DNA of 64,000 nt from Neobacillus rhizosphaerae. Its GTDB lineage: Bacteria; Bacillota; Bacilli; Bacillales; Cytobacillaceae. The notes under the pieces were generated by a model. It did no database searches. It saw nothing but the letters and a program-made list of their open reading frames with translations, and was not told the DNA's origin. The DNA lies in the NCBI RefSeq assembly GCF_937468385.1, contig NZ_CALBWS010000001.1:310001-374000 (forward strand). Reading direction: 5' to 3'. Both the position numbers and the translations under genes were made by a program. Shown here one piece after another: positions 46,826 through 55,989 of this stretch; within the stretch, counting starts at the first letter, position 1, and each line of letters opens with the position of its first letter.

Positions 46826-47623
46826 TTAAGTATAAAACGGATGGTCATCATTTATTAAGATGGGAATCATCTTTTTGGTTAAGCCTGTTTTACGGTCTAG
46901 TTCAATGAAAACCGCGCTTAACTGGTTTCTTCCCCCTGTTGCTACATCAAAGCGAACTGGCATACTAGTTAGAAACCTTTTAAGGACAGCTTCTCTTTCT
47001 ACCCCTAAAATGCCGTCATAAGGTCCCGTCATGCCTACATCTGATAAATAACCTGTTCCACCAGGTAAAACCCGACTATCTGCCGTTTGAACATGTGTAT
47101 GAGTTCCAACAACTGCTGATACTCTTCCGTCCAAATACCACCCCATGGCCTGTTTTTCACTCGTGACTTCCGCATGAAAATCCACAAAAATAAATGGTGT
47201 CCTTTCCTTGGCTATACCAACCAATTCATCAGCCTTTCTAAAGGGGCAATCCAATGGAGCCATAAAGGTTCGACCTTGTAGATTAATTACCGCAACTTCT
47301 AATTCATTCACTTTAAAAAAAGCCAAACCTTTACCAGGTGTGCCTTCAGGGAAATTTGCTGGTCTTACCATATTTTTCGCTGTATCGATAAATTCAAAAA
47401 TCTCTCGATTATCCCATGCATGATTTCCGAGTGTTACAGCCTGTGCACCATATCCCAAAAATTCTCGATAGATTTTTTCAGTAATTCCCTTTCCACCTGC
47501 TGCATTTTCACCATTAATAATGGTAAAGTGTGGACGAAATTTTTCTTTTAATTTTGGTAAATATTCCTTCACCATGTCACGGCCCGGCGAGCCGACGACA
47601 TCGCCAATAAATAAAAGATTCAT
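46826..47623 (-). CDS. ymdB: YmdB-type metallophosphoesterase (2',3'-cyclic nucleotide phosphodiesterase)
   Basis: 265 residues of the TIGR00282 family. In B. subtilis YmdB hydrolyses 2',3'-cAMP/cGMP and steers biofilm versus motility decisions. Metal motifs are FIGDVVGSPGRD, INGENAAGGKG, TLGNHAWDN, DFHAEVTSE and GTHTHVQTAD. I start at the ATG at 47623, 5 bases after AAAGGGAG; six more upstream codons are possible but match no family N-terminus. It lies downstream of rny, and an IS relic adjoins its stop. Confidence 0.95.
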   Translation of the reverse strand: MNLLFIGDVVGSPGRDMVKEYLPKLKEKFRPHFTIINGENAAGGKGITEKIYREFLGYGAQAVTLGNHAWDNREIFEFIDTAKNMVRPANFPEGTPGKGLAFFKVNELEVAVINLQGRTFMAPLDCPFRKADELVGIAKERTPFIFVDFHAEVTSEKQAMGWYLDGRVSAVVGTHTHVQTADSRVLPGGTGYLSDVGMTGPYDGILGVEREAVLKRFLTSMPVRFDVATGGRNQLSAVFIELDRKTGLTKKMIPILINDDHPFYT

Positions 47624-47706
47624 TTTTCTCCCTTTCATCAATAAGAATTGTTATCGTTTAAATTGTATCACATTCAGACTATTTTTAATCGCATAAGGAT
47701 TACCAA

Positions 47707-47737
47707 TAAATAAAGCGGTGCTTTCGCACCGCTTTAT
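47707..47737 (-). terminator. intrinsic terminator of rny
   Basis: AAAGCGGTGC and GCACCGCTTT pair around TTTC, followed on the minus strand by ATTTATTGG. The hairpin overlaps the rny stop codon. Confidence 0.85.
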
Positions 47738-49293
47738 TTTGCGTATTCTACAGCCCGCGTCTCACGAATGACTGTCACTTTAATATGTCCAGGATAATCA
47801 AGCTCTTCTTCGATTCGCTTGCGAATATCGCGTGCTAATCGATGTGCTGCCAAGTCATCAACCGCATCTGGTCTTACAATGATACGAACCTCACGACCAG
47901 CTTGAATGGCAAAGGATTTCTCAACACCTTCATAGGACTCAGAAATCTCTTCCAGCTTCTCAAGACGGCGGATATAGTTTTCAAGAGTCTCACTACGTGC
48001 ACCTGGTCTTGCTGCTGATAAGGCGTCTGCCGCAGCTACCAGAACGGCAATAATAGATGTTGGTTCAGTGTCACCATGGTGAGATGCAATACTATTGATT
48101 ACTACTGGGTGTTCCTTGTATTTTGTTGCAAGTTCTACCCCAATTTCCACATGGCTTCCTTCCACTTCATGGTCAATTGCTTTCCCTATGTCATGGAGTA
48201 AACCTGCACGACGTGCTAACGTTTCATCTTGACCAAGTTCAGCGGCAAGCAAGCCCGAAAGCTGTGCAACTTCCATTGAATGCTTTAAGACGTTTTGTCC
48301 ATAGCTCGTACGGAACTTTAAGCGACCAAGAATTTTGATAAGATCTGGATGAAGTCCATGTACACCCACTTCAAAAGTGGTTTGCTCTCCCACTTCGCGA
48401 ATATATTCATCCACTTCACGGCGAGATTTTTCAACCATTTCCTCAATTCGAGCAGGATGGATACGCCCATCTTGAACTAACTTTTCAAGTGCTAAGCGAG
48501 CCGTTTCCCGACGAATAGGGTCAAAGCCTGATAGAATAACAGCTTCTGGTGTGTCATCAATAATCAAATCAATTCCCGTTAATGTTTCAAGTGTACGGAT
48601 GTTTCTTCCTTCACGGCCAATGATACGGCCCTTCATTTCGTCATTAGGCAGGTTGACGACAGAAACAGTCGTTTCCGCAACATGGTCAGCAGCGCAACGC
48701 TGAATTGCTAATGAAAGGATTTCCTTTGCTTTCTTGTCGGCTTCCTCTTTTGCACGATTTTCACTTTCCTTGATCATTATGGCAGTATCATGGGTAAGTT
48801 CCTGCTCCATCCTGTCAATAATGATTGTTTTAGCTTCCTCGCGCGTTAAGCTCGAAACTCGTTCGAGTTCAGTTTGTTGTTTTCGTACCAACTCGTCCAC
48901 TTTGCTTTCCATCTCTTCAATATGCTGTTGTCTTTGATTTAGAGAATCATCCTTCTTTTCTAAAAGATTTTCACGCTTATTTAACGTTTCCTCTTTTCGA
49001 TCTAAATTCTCTTCTCTTTGCAGTAAACGGTTTTCTTGTTTTTGCATTTCATTTCTTCGTTCACGAACCTCACGTTCTGCTTCTGTCCGAAGCTTGTGAA
49101 TTTCATCCTTTGCTTCCAACAAAGCTTCTTTTTTCAATGAATCAGCATCACGTTTGGCATCTTCAAGAATCTGCTCAGCAGCATTCTTTGCACCAGCTAC
49201 TTTTGCTTCAGCAATGGATTTATGAACAAAATAGCCAACAACGGCACCGACGATAAGGCCAAGCAAAATGAAGGCGATTGTAATTAGTTCCAT
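47734..49293 (-). CDS. rny: ribonuclease Y
   Basis: 519 residues. The membrane-anchored endoribonuclease that initiates mRNA decay in Bacillus. An N-terminal transmembrane helix ([20 protein letters not shown]), a long Glu/Lys/Arg-rich coiled coil (about 30-190), a KH domain ([18 protein letters not shown]) and an HD domain ([13 protein letters not shown]) follow in order. AGGAGGTG precedes the ATG. RicA, also in this window, is part of the complex that tunes RNase Y. Confidence 0.97.
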   Translation of the reverse strand: MELITIAFILLGLIVGAVVGYFVHKSIAEAKVAGAKNAAEQILEDAKRDADSLKKEALLEAKDEIHKLRTEAEREVRERRNEMQKQENRLLQREENLDRKEETLNKRENLLEKKDDSLNQRQQHIEEMESKVDELVRKQQTELERVSSLTREEAKTIIIDRMEQELTHDTAIMIKESENRAKEEADKKAKEILSLAIQRCAADHVAETTVSVVNLPNDEMKGRIIGREGRNIRTLETLTGIDLIIDDTPEAVILSGFDPIRRETARLALEKLVQDGRIHPARIEEMVEKSRREVDEYIREVGEQTTFEVGVHGLHPDLIKILGRLKFRTSYGQNVLKHSMEVAQLSGLLAAELGQDETLARRAGLLHDIGKAIDHEVEGSHVEIGVELATKYKEHPVVINSIASHHGDTEPTSIIAVLVAAADALSAARPGARSETLENYIRRLEKLEEISESYEGVEKSFAIQAGREVRIIVRPDAVDDLAAHRLARDIRKRIEEELDYPGHIKVTVIRETRAVEYAK

Positions 49294-49572
49294 CGTTACA
49301 CCTCCTCTTGCTATGAACTTTTGTTACAATTTTTTAAGTGTCGGCATGTACATTGTTTAGACTCAACATACAGCAAGCACCAAGGCTTTTTCGCAATGTA
49401 ATATTACCAAAAATGTAAAATATACATGTTAATTGTAAAGGTGGGAATATTCATTGTCAAGGCTTAGTCCAATTGGCTTTTTCAAATATTTAGAATTTGT
49501 CTTCATTCATTCCCTTAACAGGCTAAATCACAATTGAATATTTATAACTTCAATTAAATTAATATACATTAT
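49294..49572. other. intergenic region upstream of rny
   Basis: AT-rich; it should contain the rny promoter, which is not obvious. No gene is seen. Confidence 0.35.
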
Positions 49573-49606
49573 TAAAAAGGAGCAAAACCAAAATTTGGCT
49601 TTGCTC
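49573..49606 (-). terminator. intrinsic terminator of recA
   Basis: GAGCAAA and TTTGCTC arms, extended by CCAAA/TTTGG, are followed on the minus strand by CTTTTTAAT. Confidence 0.85.
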
Positions 49607-49613
49607 ATCAACA

Positions 49614-50654
49614 TTAATCTATTAATTCAAATTGTTCATCGTCATCAGTTTCTGTGACCGTCTTTTCACCATCTAAACCATAGTGCTCACGAATTTTTTG
49701 TTGAATTTCAAGGCGAACCTCAGGGTTTTCTTTCAAGAATAACTTCGCGTTTTCACGTCCCTGGCCAAGTCTTTCATCATTATAGGAATACCATGATCCA
49801 CTCTTTTGAACGATATCTAATTCTGAGCCTAGATCGATGATCTCGCCTTCCTTAGAAATACCCTCACCATACATAATATCTACTTCAGCTGTACGGAATG
49901 GTGGAGCAACCTTGTTCTTCACTACTTTAATTTTGGTTTTGTTCCCTACCATGTCAGTTCCTTGCTTCAACGCTTCAGCACGGCGCACTTCAAGACGGAC
50001 TGTTGAATAAAACTTTAGTGCACGACCACCAGGTGTGGTTTCGGGGTTCCCAAACATAACGCCAATTTTTTCACGGATTTGGTTAATAAAGATAGCGATT
50101 GTCTTAGACTTGTTGATAGCACCAGAAAGTTTACGAAGTGCTTGCGACATCAAGCGCGCTTGTAAACCAACATGAGAATCTCCCATTTCGCCTTCAATTT
50201 CTGCTTTTGGAACTAATGCTGCTACTGAATCGACTACAATAATATCAATTGCACCACTTCGTACTAATGCTTCTGCGATTTCAAGCGCTTGTTCACCCGT
50301 ATCAGGCTGTGATAGCAATAACTCATCAATGTTAACACCCAATTTTTGGGCATACGCTGGGTCAAGGGCATGTTCAGCATCAATAAATGCTGCTTGTCCA
50401 CCATTTGCTTGGACTTCAGCAATCGCATGCAAGGCAACCGTTGTTTTACCAGAGCTCTCAGGACCATAAACTTCGATAATACGGCCTCTAGGATATCCAC
50501 CCACTCCAAGTGCTGCATCAAGTGCTAAAGAGCCACTCGGACTCGTTAAAATCTTCGTATCCGTTTTCTCTCCCATCTTCATGACGGAACCTTTACCGAA
50601 TTGTTTTTCAATTTGTTTTAACGCCATTTCTAATGCCGCTTTACGATCGCTCAC
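49614..50654 (-). CDS. recA: recombinase RecA
   Basis: 346 residues. Strand-exchange ATPase of homologous recombination and SOS co-protease. Walker [10 protein letters not shown] is at about 64-72, Walker [11 protein letters not shown], loop L2 has [21 protein letters not shown], and the acidic tail is [13 protein letters not shown]. The start is a GTG behind GGGAGG. A sigma-A promoter and LexA-like box lie upstream. Confidence 0.98.
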   Translation of the reverse strand: MSDRKAALEMALKQIEKQFGKGSVMKMGEKTDTKILTSPSGSLALDAALGVGGYPRGRIIEVYGPESSGKTTVALHAIAEVQANGGQAAFIDAEHALDPAYAQKLGVNIDELLLSQPDTGEQALEIAEALVRSGAIDIIVVDSVAALVPKAEIEGEMGDSHVGLQARLMSQALRKLSGAINKSKTIAIFINQIREKIGVMFGNPETTPGGRALKFYSTVRLEVRRAEALKQGTDMVGNKTKIKVVKNKVAPPFRTAEVDIMYGEGISKEGEIIDLGSELDIVQKSGSWYSYNDERLGQGRENAKLFLKENPEVRLEIQQKIREHYGLDGEKTVTETDDDEQFELID

Positions 50655-50723
50655 GAATCATTTCCTCCCTTATATATAAACACTAGCTTCTTGCTACAGT
50701 CTATCAAATTATTACCTATAAAT

Positions 50724-50775
50724 AATATAACTTTTTTTCGGTAATTTGTCGAGCAAAAAATCGAACATTCATTCG
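50724..50775 (-). promoter_or_regulatory. recA promoter with LexA-like box
   Basis: On the minus strand TCGACA (50752-50747), 17 bp, then TATATT (50729-50724). Just upstream, CGAACATTCATTCG (50762-50775, plus strand) matches the GAAC-N4-GTTC LexA box of Bacillus with one mismatch. Confidence 0.7.
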
Positions 50776-50921
50776 ATTTTTTTCAAGACCATTCTTGATG
50801 CAAAAACGAGATTTCTCGCTACTTTTTGTATTTTTTCGTAAATTTTGTAGTCAGATATCGCGATTATCGATATTTATCAGAAAATTGTTTTTATTAATAA
50901 ATTATTTAAAAAAACAGAACG

Positions 50922-52175
50922 CTACTTAGCATTCTGTGAATCTTTTATATATTTAAGAATAAAATAGCAGCCAAATTTCACCGCTCGATTCCGATTTGCT
51001 TCTCTCGTTCCGCCAAGATTAAGTTTTTCGACATGCGTTGGTCTTCCTTTAATTGAAATGCCAATATAAACCGTACCAACAGGCTTACCTTCAAGATCGT
51101 CAGGTCCAGCTACACCCGTGAAACTAATTCCAATATCAGTCGCAAAAATTCTAGCTGCATTTTCAGCAAGCTCTTGAGCACATTGTTCACTCACAGCCCC
51201 GTGTTTTTCAAGCGTTTCTTGTTTCACTTGTAACACCTGTTGCTTTACATCATTTGAATAGCAGACTACCCCGCCTTTAAACACTGAGCTTGCACCTGGA
51301 ATCGAAGTTATTTCCTGCTGGAACAGCCCCCCAGTTAAACTCTCAGCTGCCGTAATCGTTAGATTTCTTTCTTTTAAACTTTTCGTCAGTTCTGCAAACA
51401 GAGTTGTGTTGTCATAGCCATAAAAAAAGTCGCCGACACGTTGATTAATCGTATGTTCTACTTCATCAAGCATGGATTGTGCCTTAATCTCATCCACATG
51501 TTTGGCAGTTAGTCTTAAGGTAACCTCTCCGTCCCCTGCCAGTGGAGCAATCGTAGGATTATTTTGCGCATCAATTAAATCAATAATTTCAGTTTCAAGC
51601 GCCGCTTCCCCAATTCCAAAATATCGTAACACTCTTGAGACAATCTTTTCATTAGAGCAGGCAAAGGAAGAAAGCGCATGACCACCGTAACGAAGGAACA
51701 TAGGTTCCATTTCTTTTGGTGGTCCTGGCAGCAGCATATAAAGATGGTCGCCGCTTTCTAGCACCATCCCTGGAGCCATTCCATGATCATTAGGGAGAAC
51801 AAGAGAACCTTCTAATACAAGAGCTTGTTTTCGATTGTTTTCAGTCATGATCCGGTTGGTCCGCTTAAAAAAAAGTTCAATTGAAGCTAATGCTGATTCG
51901 TCCATGACTAGTTCTTTTCCAAGGTGACGAGAAATGGTTTCTTTTGTCAAATCATCCTTAGTGGGTCCAAGTCCACCAGTAAAAATGATGATTTCGGAAC
52001 GCCTTTCTGCCTGTTCAATCGAGGCCTTCAACCTTGCAGGATTATCACCAACGACAGTATGAAAAAAGACATCAATTCCTAGCCCAGCTATTTGCTGAGA
52101 CAAAAATCGGGCGTTCGTATTAACAATTTGACCGAGTAACAATTCCGAGCCGACTGCAATAATCTCAGCATTCAC
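50922..52175 (-). CDS. cinA: competence/damage-inducible protein CinA
   Basis: 417 residues. The N-terminal molybdopterin-binding-like domain has [26 protein letters not shown] and [11 protein letters not shown]. The C-terminal nicotinamide-nucleotide amidohydrolase (PncC) domain has [22 protein letters not shown] and [15 protein letters not shown]. It salvages NMN and accompanies recA in competence operons. The GTG at 52175 has GGGGAG 6 bases upstream; seven more upstream codons lack support. Confidence 0.95.
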   Translation of the reverse strand: MNAEIIAVGSELLLGQIVNTNARFLSQQIAGLGIDVFFHTVVGDNPARLKASIEQAERRSEIIIFTGGLGPTKDDLTKETISRHLGKELVMDESALASIELFFKRTNRIMTENNRKQALVLEGSLVLPNDHGMAPGMVLESGDHLYMLLPGPPKEMEPMFLRYGGHALSSFACSNEKIVSRVLRYFGIGEAALETEIIDLIDAQNNPTIAPLAGDGEVTLRLTAKHVDEIKAQSMLDEVEHTINQRVGDFFYGYDNTTLFAELTKSLKERNLTITAAESLTGGLFQQEITSIPGASSVFKGGVVCYSNDVKQQVLQVKQETLEKHGAVSEQCAQELAENAARIFATDIGISFTGVAGPDDLEGKPVGTVYIGISIKGRPTHVEKLNLGGTREANRNRAVKFGCYFILKYIKDSQNAK

Positions 52176-52199
52176 ATTTATCTCCCCTTCCATCAAAGA

Positions 52200-52784
52200 T
52201 TACTTTGAGTTCTTTAGCACATGACTATTTTTAGCAAAATAATCCCAGCCAGACCAGATGGTAAAAATTAATGCAACCCACAATGACACTACATCAAATC
52301 GAAACGGAATCATGACAAAAATAATATTATGTAACAAGATAGAAGATATCGCGATAATCTGGGTCCATGTTTTAATTTTCCCAAGCATATTAGCAGCTAC
52401 AACTTCTCCTTCACCGGCAAGCAACAAGCGCAAACCCGTTACTGCAAATTCCCTGCTGATGATAACGATAACTATCCATGAAGGTGCATATACGTGATTA
52501 AGCTCCACTAAAACAATAAGAGCAGCTGATACTAGCAATTTATCGGCAAGCGGATCGAGAAATTTGCCCATATTGGTCACGAGATTATACTTACGGGCAT
52601 AATGGCCATCAATCCAATCCGTTGATGCAGCTAAAATAAAAATTAACGCTCCGACAAAGTGGGTAACTGGCATGTTTGCACCAAGAAGATACATATTCCC
52701 CCAGTCAAAAGGTGCAAGCATAATGATCATGAAGATTGGAATTAATAAGATTCTTGATACGGTTATTCTGTTTGGAATATTCAT
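52200..52784 (-). CDS. pgsA: CDP-diacylglycerol-glycerol-3-phosphate 3-phosphatidyltransferase
   Basis: 194 residues. An integral membrane enzyme of phosphatidylglycerol synthesis. The CDP-alcohol phosphotransferase motif D-G-x2-A-R-x8-G-x3-D-x3-D is seen in DWIDGHYARKYN and GKFLDPLADK. About five hydrophobic helices are visible. The ATG at 52784 follows GGAGG. It lies 24 bp before cinA. Confidence 0.96.
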   Translation of the reverse strand: MNIPNRITVSRILLIPIFMIIMLAPFDWGNMYLLGANMPVTHFVGALIFILAASTDWIDGHYARKYNLVTNMGKFLDPLADKLLVSAALIVLVELNHVYAPSWIVIVIISREFAVTGLRLLLAGEGEVVAANMLGKIKTWTQIIAISSILLHNIIFVMIPFRFDVVSLWVALIFTIWSGWDYFAKNSHVLKNSK

Positions 52785-52835
52785 AATTTTCCTCCGCGTG
52801 TTTATTGAAAGCGAAAAATAGCCATCCACAGATGA

Positions 52836-53750
52836 CTATTCGCTTTTCGGAACATATTGAATCGTAATGTTCTGAACATCTTTAGTCGGTGCAACTGCAT
52901 ACTCAAGCTTTTGGTCATTTACATAGATTTCAGTATCCGCCGCGTTTCCAACCCTAATGACAGCACTGCTTTCTGCCGTTAAATCTACGGTTTGGCTCTC
53001 TGGCCCACCATTTTCAAGTGATTTGAGAGTTCCTTGAAAAAAGGAATTCCCTTTCCCATTTTTAATACTAACCCATGTTTGACCTTTTGAGACCAATTTG
53101 ACAACAAATTTATCAGCGTTTTTTAAATCATATGTAGAATTCTTTCCACTACTTTGTACAACAGTAATTTCTTGTTTAGGTGCTTCGTCTATAGGTGGAT
53201 TTTTTTCTTCCTGCTTGGTTGTTTCTTTGTCTTTTCCATTGTTTTTTTTCTTATCCTTCTCTTTTTCATTTCCTTTTGCTTTGTCTAGATTTTCAGACTT
53301 AATAAGTTTAACCGGGTCATTTTTTTTATTAATCGATTCATTCGAACCTTTCCCTGCATAATTAGTAATTAAAATATATAAAAGACTAACTATGCCAATG
53401 ATAAAAACAGTAATGAGGATTTTGGGAAGAATATTATAGATTTTCGAATTTCCTCCAGTAATGTTTTTTTGAGTGTTCACTCTTGATAATTGCTGCGGTA
53501 ATTCCTCATTGTAAGAAGCTGGAATTTCACTTTGATAAGTTTCAAAAATTTCATCAGGATTAAGGCTTAATGCCTCCGCATACTGTTTAATAAAGGCACG
53601 CACATAAAAATTTCCGGGCATACTCGAATAGTTTCCCTCTTCAATCCCAATTAAATATCTCTTTTGAATTTTTGTCATGGATTGTAAATCATCCAAGCTT
53701 AATCCTTTGGCTAATCGAGCTTCTTTTAGTCGATTTCCTAATTCAGTCAC
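52836..53750 (-). CDS. ymfM: RodZ-like protein YmfM
   Basis: 304 residues. A cytoplasmic HTH (about 1-70; LGNRLKEARLAKGLSL, TKIQKRYLIGIEEGNY) is followed by one transmembrane helix (about 110-129), a Lys/Glu/Asn-rich linker and a C-terminal DUF4115 domain outside the membrane. RodZ links the MreB cytoskeleton to the elongation machinery. The start is a GTG with AAGGTG upstream. It is part of the ymfK-ymfM-pgsA-cinA cluster. Confidence 0.93.
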   Translation of the reverse strand: MTELGNRLKEARLAKGLSLDDLQSMTKIQKRYLIGIEEGNYSSMPGNFYVRAFIKQYAEALSLNPDEIFETYQSEIPASYNEELPQQLSRVNTQKNITGGNSKIYNILPKILITVFIIGIVSLLYILITNYAGKGSNESINKKNDPVKLIKSENLDKAKGNEKEKDKKKNNGKDKETTKQEEKNPPIDEAPKQEITVVQSSGKNSTYDLKNADKFVVKLVSKGQTWVSIKNGKGNSFFQGTLKSLENGGPESQTVDLTAESSAVIRVGNAADTEIYVNDQKLEYAVAPTKDVQNITIQYVPKSE

Positions 53751-53771
53751 CTGTTAACACCTTCCAATTAA

Positions 53772-54560
53772 TTAAAAATCAAAATCTCCAAATTCAGATC
53801 CGGAGAACATATTATGCTGATCGACAATATCGTATGTAATCTCCTCTTCTGCGTCATTCCTAAGTTCAATAATATAATCAAAATCCTCAAGCGTGTACTC
53901 TGAGTTTTGTACGAAGATATCTGGATGTTCCACTACCTTAACAGATGGTAATCGCATGATTTCGCGGACGAGCTGCCAGTGACGTTCGTTGGCTCGTCTT
54001 GTCGAAACAATTCCATCCAGAATAAACAAATTATTTTCGTTGTACTCATCTTCAATTAGTTGATTACGGATGGTTTGTTTTAATAGAGTAGATGAGACAA
54101 ATAACCAGCGTTTATTGGCACAAACACTTGCGGCAACAAGTGATTCTGTTTTGCCAACCCTTGGCATTCCGCGAATACCAATTAGCTTATGCCCATCCTG
54201 CTTAAATAATTCTGCCATAAAATCCACTAATAATCCAAGCTCATCCCTCACAAAGCGAAATGTTTTTTTATCATCTGCGTCTCTTTGAATATATCGCCCG
54301 TGTCTAACTGCAAGTCTGTCACGTAGTTTCGGTTCTCTTAGTTTGATTAATTTTATTGTATCCATTGTATGTAAAATTGACTCAAGCCGTTTAATTTGAT
54401 CATCATCTTTTGCTAAAATAAGCAAACCTCGTCTGCCTTCATCCACACCATTGATGGTTACAATGTTAATAGCTAGCATTCCTAATAAGGATGAAATGTC
54501 CCCCAATAGTCCGGGACGGTTTTTTTGAATCTCATATTCTAAGTACCATTCCTTTTTCAC
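53772..54560 (-). CDS. ymfK: YmfK, DUF3388 family
   Basis: 262 residues. An N-terminal ACT-like segment (EYEIQKNRPGLLGDISSLLG) precedes a region with a P-loop-like GMPRVGKTES and a C-terminal ERHWQLVREIMRLPSV. The family is conserved beside pgsA and ymfM in Bacillus and its function is unknown. I start at the GTG at 54560, 9 bases after AGGAGG; eleven upstream codons precede or overlap the RBS and are discarded. Confidence 0.88.
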   Translation of the reverse strand: MKKEWYLEYEIQKNRPGLLGDISSLLGMLAINIVTINGVDEGRRGLLILAKDDDQIKRLESILHTMDTIKLIKLREPKLRDRLAVRHGRYIQRDADDKKTFRFVRDELGLLVDFMAELFKQDGHKLIGIRGMPRVGKTESLVAASVCANKRWLFVSSTLLKQTIRNQLIEDEYNENNLFILDGIVSTRRANERHWQLVREIMRLPSVKVVEHPDIFVQNSEYTLEDFDYIIELRNDAEEEITYDIVDQHNMFSGSEFGDFDF

Positions 54561-54720
54561 TAATAAAAACCTCCTAAAAAGAAGTTTCGACAAATTTTTC
54601 GCAAATCCTTTTCTAACCCTTATAATAAATGATTTTGAATGAAGATGAAAGGAAAAACAAAGAGAATAACACTTTTTAACAGCAAATTAGCATGAAGGGA
54701 TTAAAACTGTTATTGAAAAA

Positions 54721-54752
54721 ATAAAAAAGAGAGGAGAATCCTCCTCTCTTTT
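54721..54752 (-). terminator. intrinsic terminator of ymfJ
   Basis: AAAGAGAGGAGG and CCTCCTCTCTTT-type arms pair, followed on the minus strand by TTTTTTATTTTTT. Confidence 0.87.
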
Positions 54753-54754
54753 CA

Positions 54755-55000
54755 TTATTCCTTTACAAGTTTAACCATAATATTCGCAATTGCCTGTTGT
54801 TCTTGCTTATCAGCAACAGACCACATGTCAGAAAGAATTCGCTCTTGCTCATTTTTTGGATCTACTTGGTTTGCTAAATAATCCCCAATTTGAAATGCAA
54901 GATTGTTTATTGCCCCTTCACTCATACCTTCATTTTCTGCGTGTTGAAGACGATCACCAAGGAATTCTTGCCACTGCTTCCAATTATCTAAAACAGACAT
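54755..55000 (-). CDS. ymfJ: YmfJ, DUF3243 family
   Basis: 81 residues, helical (VLDNWKQWQEFLGDRLQHAE, QIGDYLANQVDPKNEQERIL). A conserved Bacillus protein of unknown function between ymfI and ymfK. The ATG at 55000 follows AAAGGAGGTAATGTG; nine upstream codons are excluded because they contain the RBS. Confidence 0.9.
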   Translation of the reverse strand: MSVLDNWKQWQEFLGDRLQHAENEGMSEGAINNLAFQIGDYLANQVDPKNEQERILSDMWSVADKQEQQAIANIMVKLVKE

Positions 55001-55078
55001 CACATTACCTCCTTTAGAGTAGTACAAGGTTATTTTGCGAACAAGAGGCGTAAACTATTCATGATAAACTTGTGAACT

Positions 55079-55801
55079 TTATATGTACCAGCCACCATTA
55101 ACGGCAAGAACCTGCCCGGTAATATAGGAAGAATCATCAGAGAGCAAGAAAGCGACACATCTTGCAATTTCATCAGTCTGTCCAAGTCTGCCCATTGGAA
55201 TTTCAAAAGAAACTCGGTCTAGCTCCTCCTCCGTAAAACCATCCATCATCTTTGTTTCAACAGCACCAGGGGCAATCGCATTAACACGAATACCATTAAG
55301 AGCTACTTCTTTACTGAGTGCCTTTACAAACGCAATCTGAGCCCCTTTAGCTGCAGAATAAGCCACTTCACAGGCGGCACCTGTTTGGCCCCAAATGGAA
55401 CTAATCACAACGATATTACCTGAACCTTTACTAAATAATTTCGGTAGCAACTCTTTTGTTAACATTAACGGACTTAATACGTGAACATTCAGTAAAGATT
55501 CTACATCTTGTTGGTTCAAATCCATCAGTAAACCATATTTACTGTTCCCAGCACAATGGATAATTGCATCTAAGGAAAAAATTTGTGAACATATTGATTT
55601 GTAGCCCTCAGTTTCGGTCAAGTCAGCATGAATCGGAAGATACTCTCCGCCAAATGGCTCAAGGCTATCGATTAAAGATTTAATTGATTGTTCATTTTTA
55701 TTGTAATGTAAGTATAAATGGTATCCTTTTGCTGCAAGGTTACAGGCAACTGCTTGACCGATTCCTCCACTAGCTCCCGTTAATAGTACATATTTCTTCA
55801 T
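55079..55801 (-). CDS. ymfI: SDR-family reductase YmfI (EF-P 5-aminopentanone reductase)
   Basis: 240 residues of the short-chain dehydrogenase family. NAD(P) motif TGASGGIGQ near the N-terminus, CAGNS, the catalytic Ser (VISSIW) and Y-x3-K (YSAAKG), then IAPGAVET. In B. subtilis YmfI reduces the 5-aminopentanone group on elongation factor P to 5-aminopentanol. It resembles FabG, but the ymfF-ymfH-ymfI context points to YmfI. GAGAGAGTG precedes the ATG. Confidence 0.9.
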   Translation of the reverse strand: MKKYVLLTGASGGIGQAVACNLAAKGYHLYLHYNKNEQSIKSLIDSLEPFGGEYLPIHADLTETEGYKSICSQIFSLDAIIHCAGNSKYGLLMDLNQQDVESLLNVHVLSPLMLTKELLPKLFSKGSGNIVVISSIWGQTGAACEVAYSAAKGAQIAFVKALSKEVALNGIRVNAIAPGAVETKMMDGFTEEELDRVSFEIPMGRLGQTDEIARCVAFLLSDDSSYITGQVLAVNGGWYI

Positions 55802-55922
55802 TTATATCACTCTCTCTATAAAATAAACGAAGGAAAAAAGCGCCTTGAAAACGACGCTCCATCCTTGTCTGCCCAGCTTTACACTACTCCTCCACTAGGA
55901 CATAATTCACTTCGTTAAGAAG

Positions 55923-55963
55923 GAAAAGTACAATCTTCTAGCCAGCTCCACTTGTACTTTTCG
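55923..55963 (-). terminator. hairpin between ymfH and ymfI
   Basis: AAAAGTACAA and TTGTACTTTT pair around a long loop, 27 bp after the ymfH stop. The T-tract is only four long, so read-through is likely. Confidence 0.5.
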
Positions 55964-55989
55964 GGGCTGATCGTTTCGCTTTCCAATTT

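Larger units (their letters stand above)
45846..46827. mobile_element. deletion relic of an IS1182-family element
   Basis: Between spoVS and ymdB. The ends show related sequences in opposite orientation: AGAGCAAAT-x-ATTTGCTCAGGCTGTC at 45846-45874, and its counterpart with AGATTGTC at 46798-46827. Inside each end is one 132-bp palindromic repeat, inverted to the other. In the middle is an internally deleted transposase. The right end abuts the ymdB stop codon. The end hairpins might instead be host terminators, so exact borders are uncertain. Confidence 0.65.
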
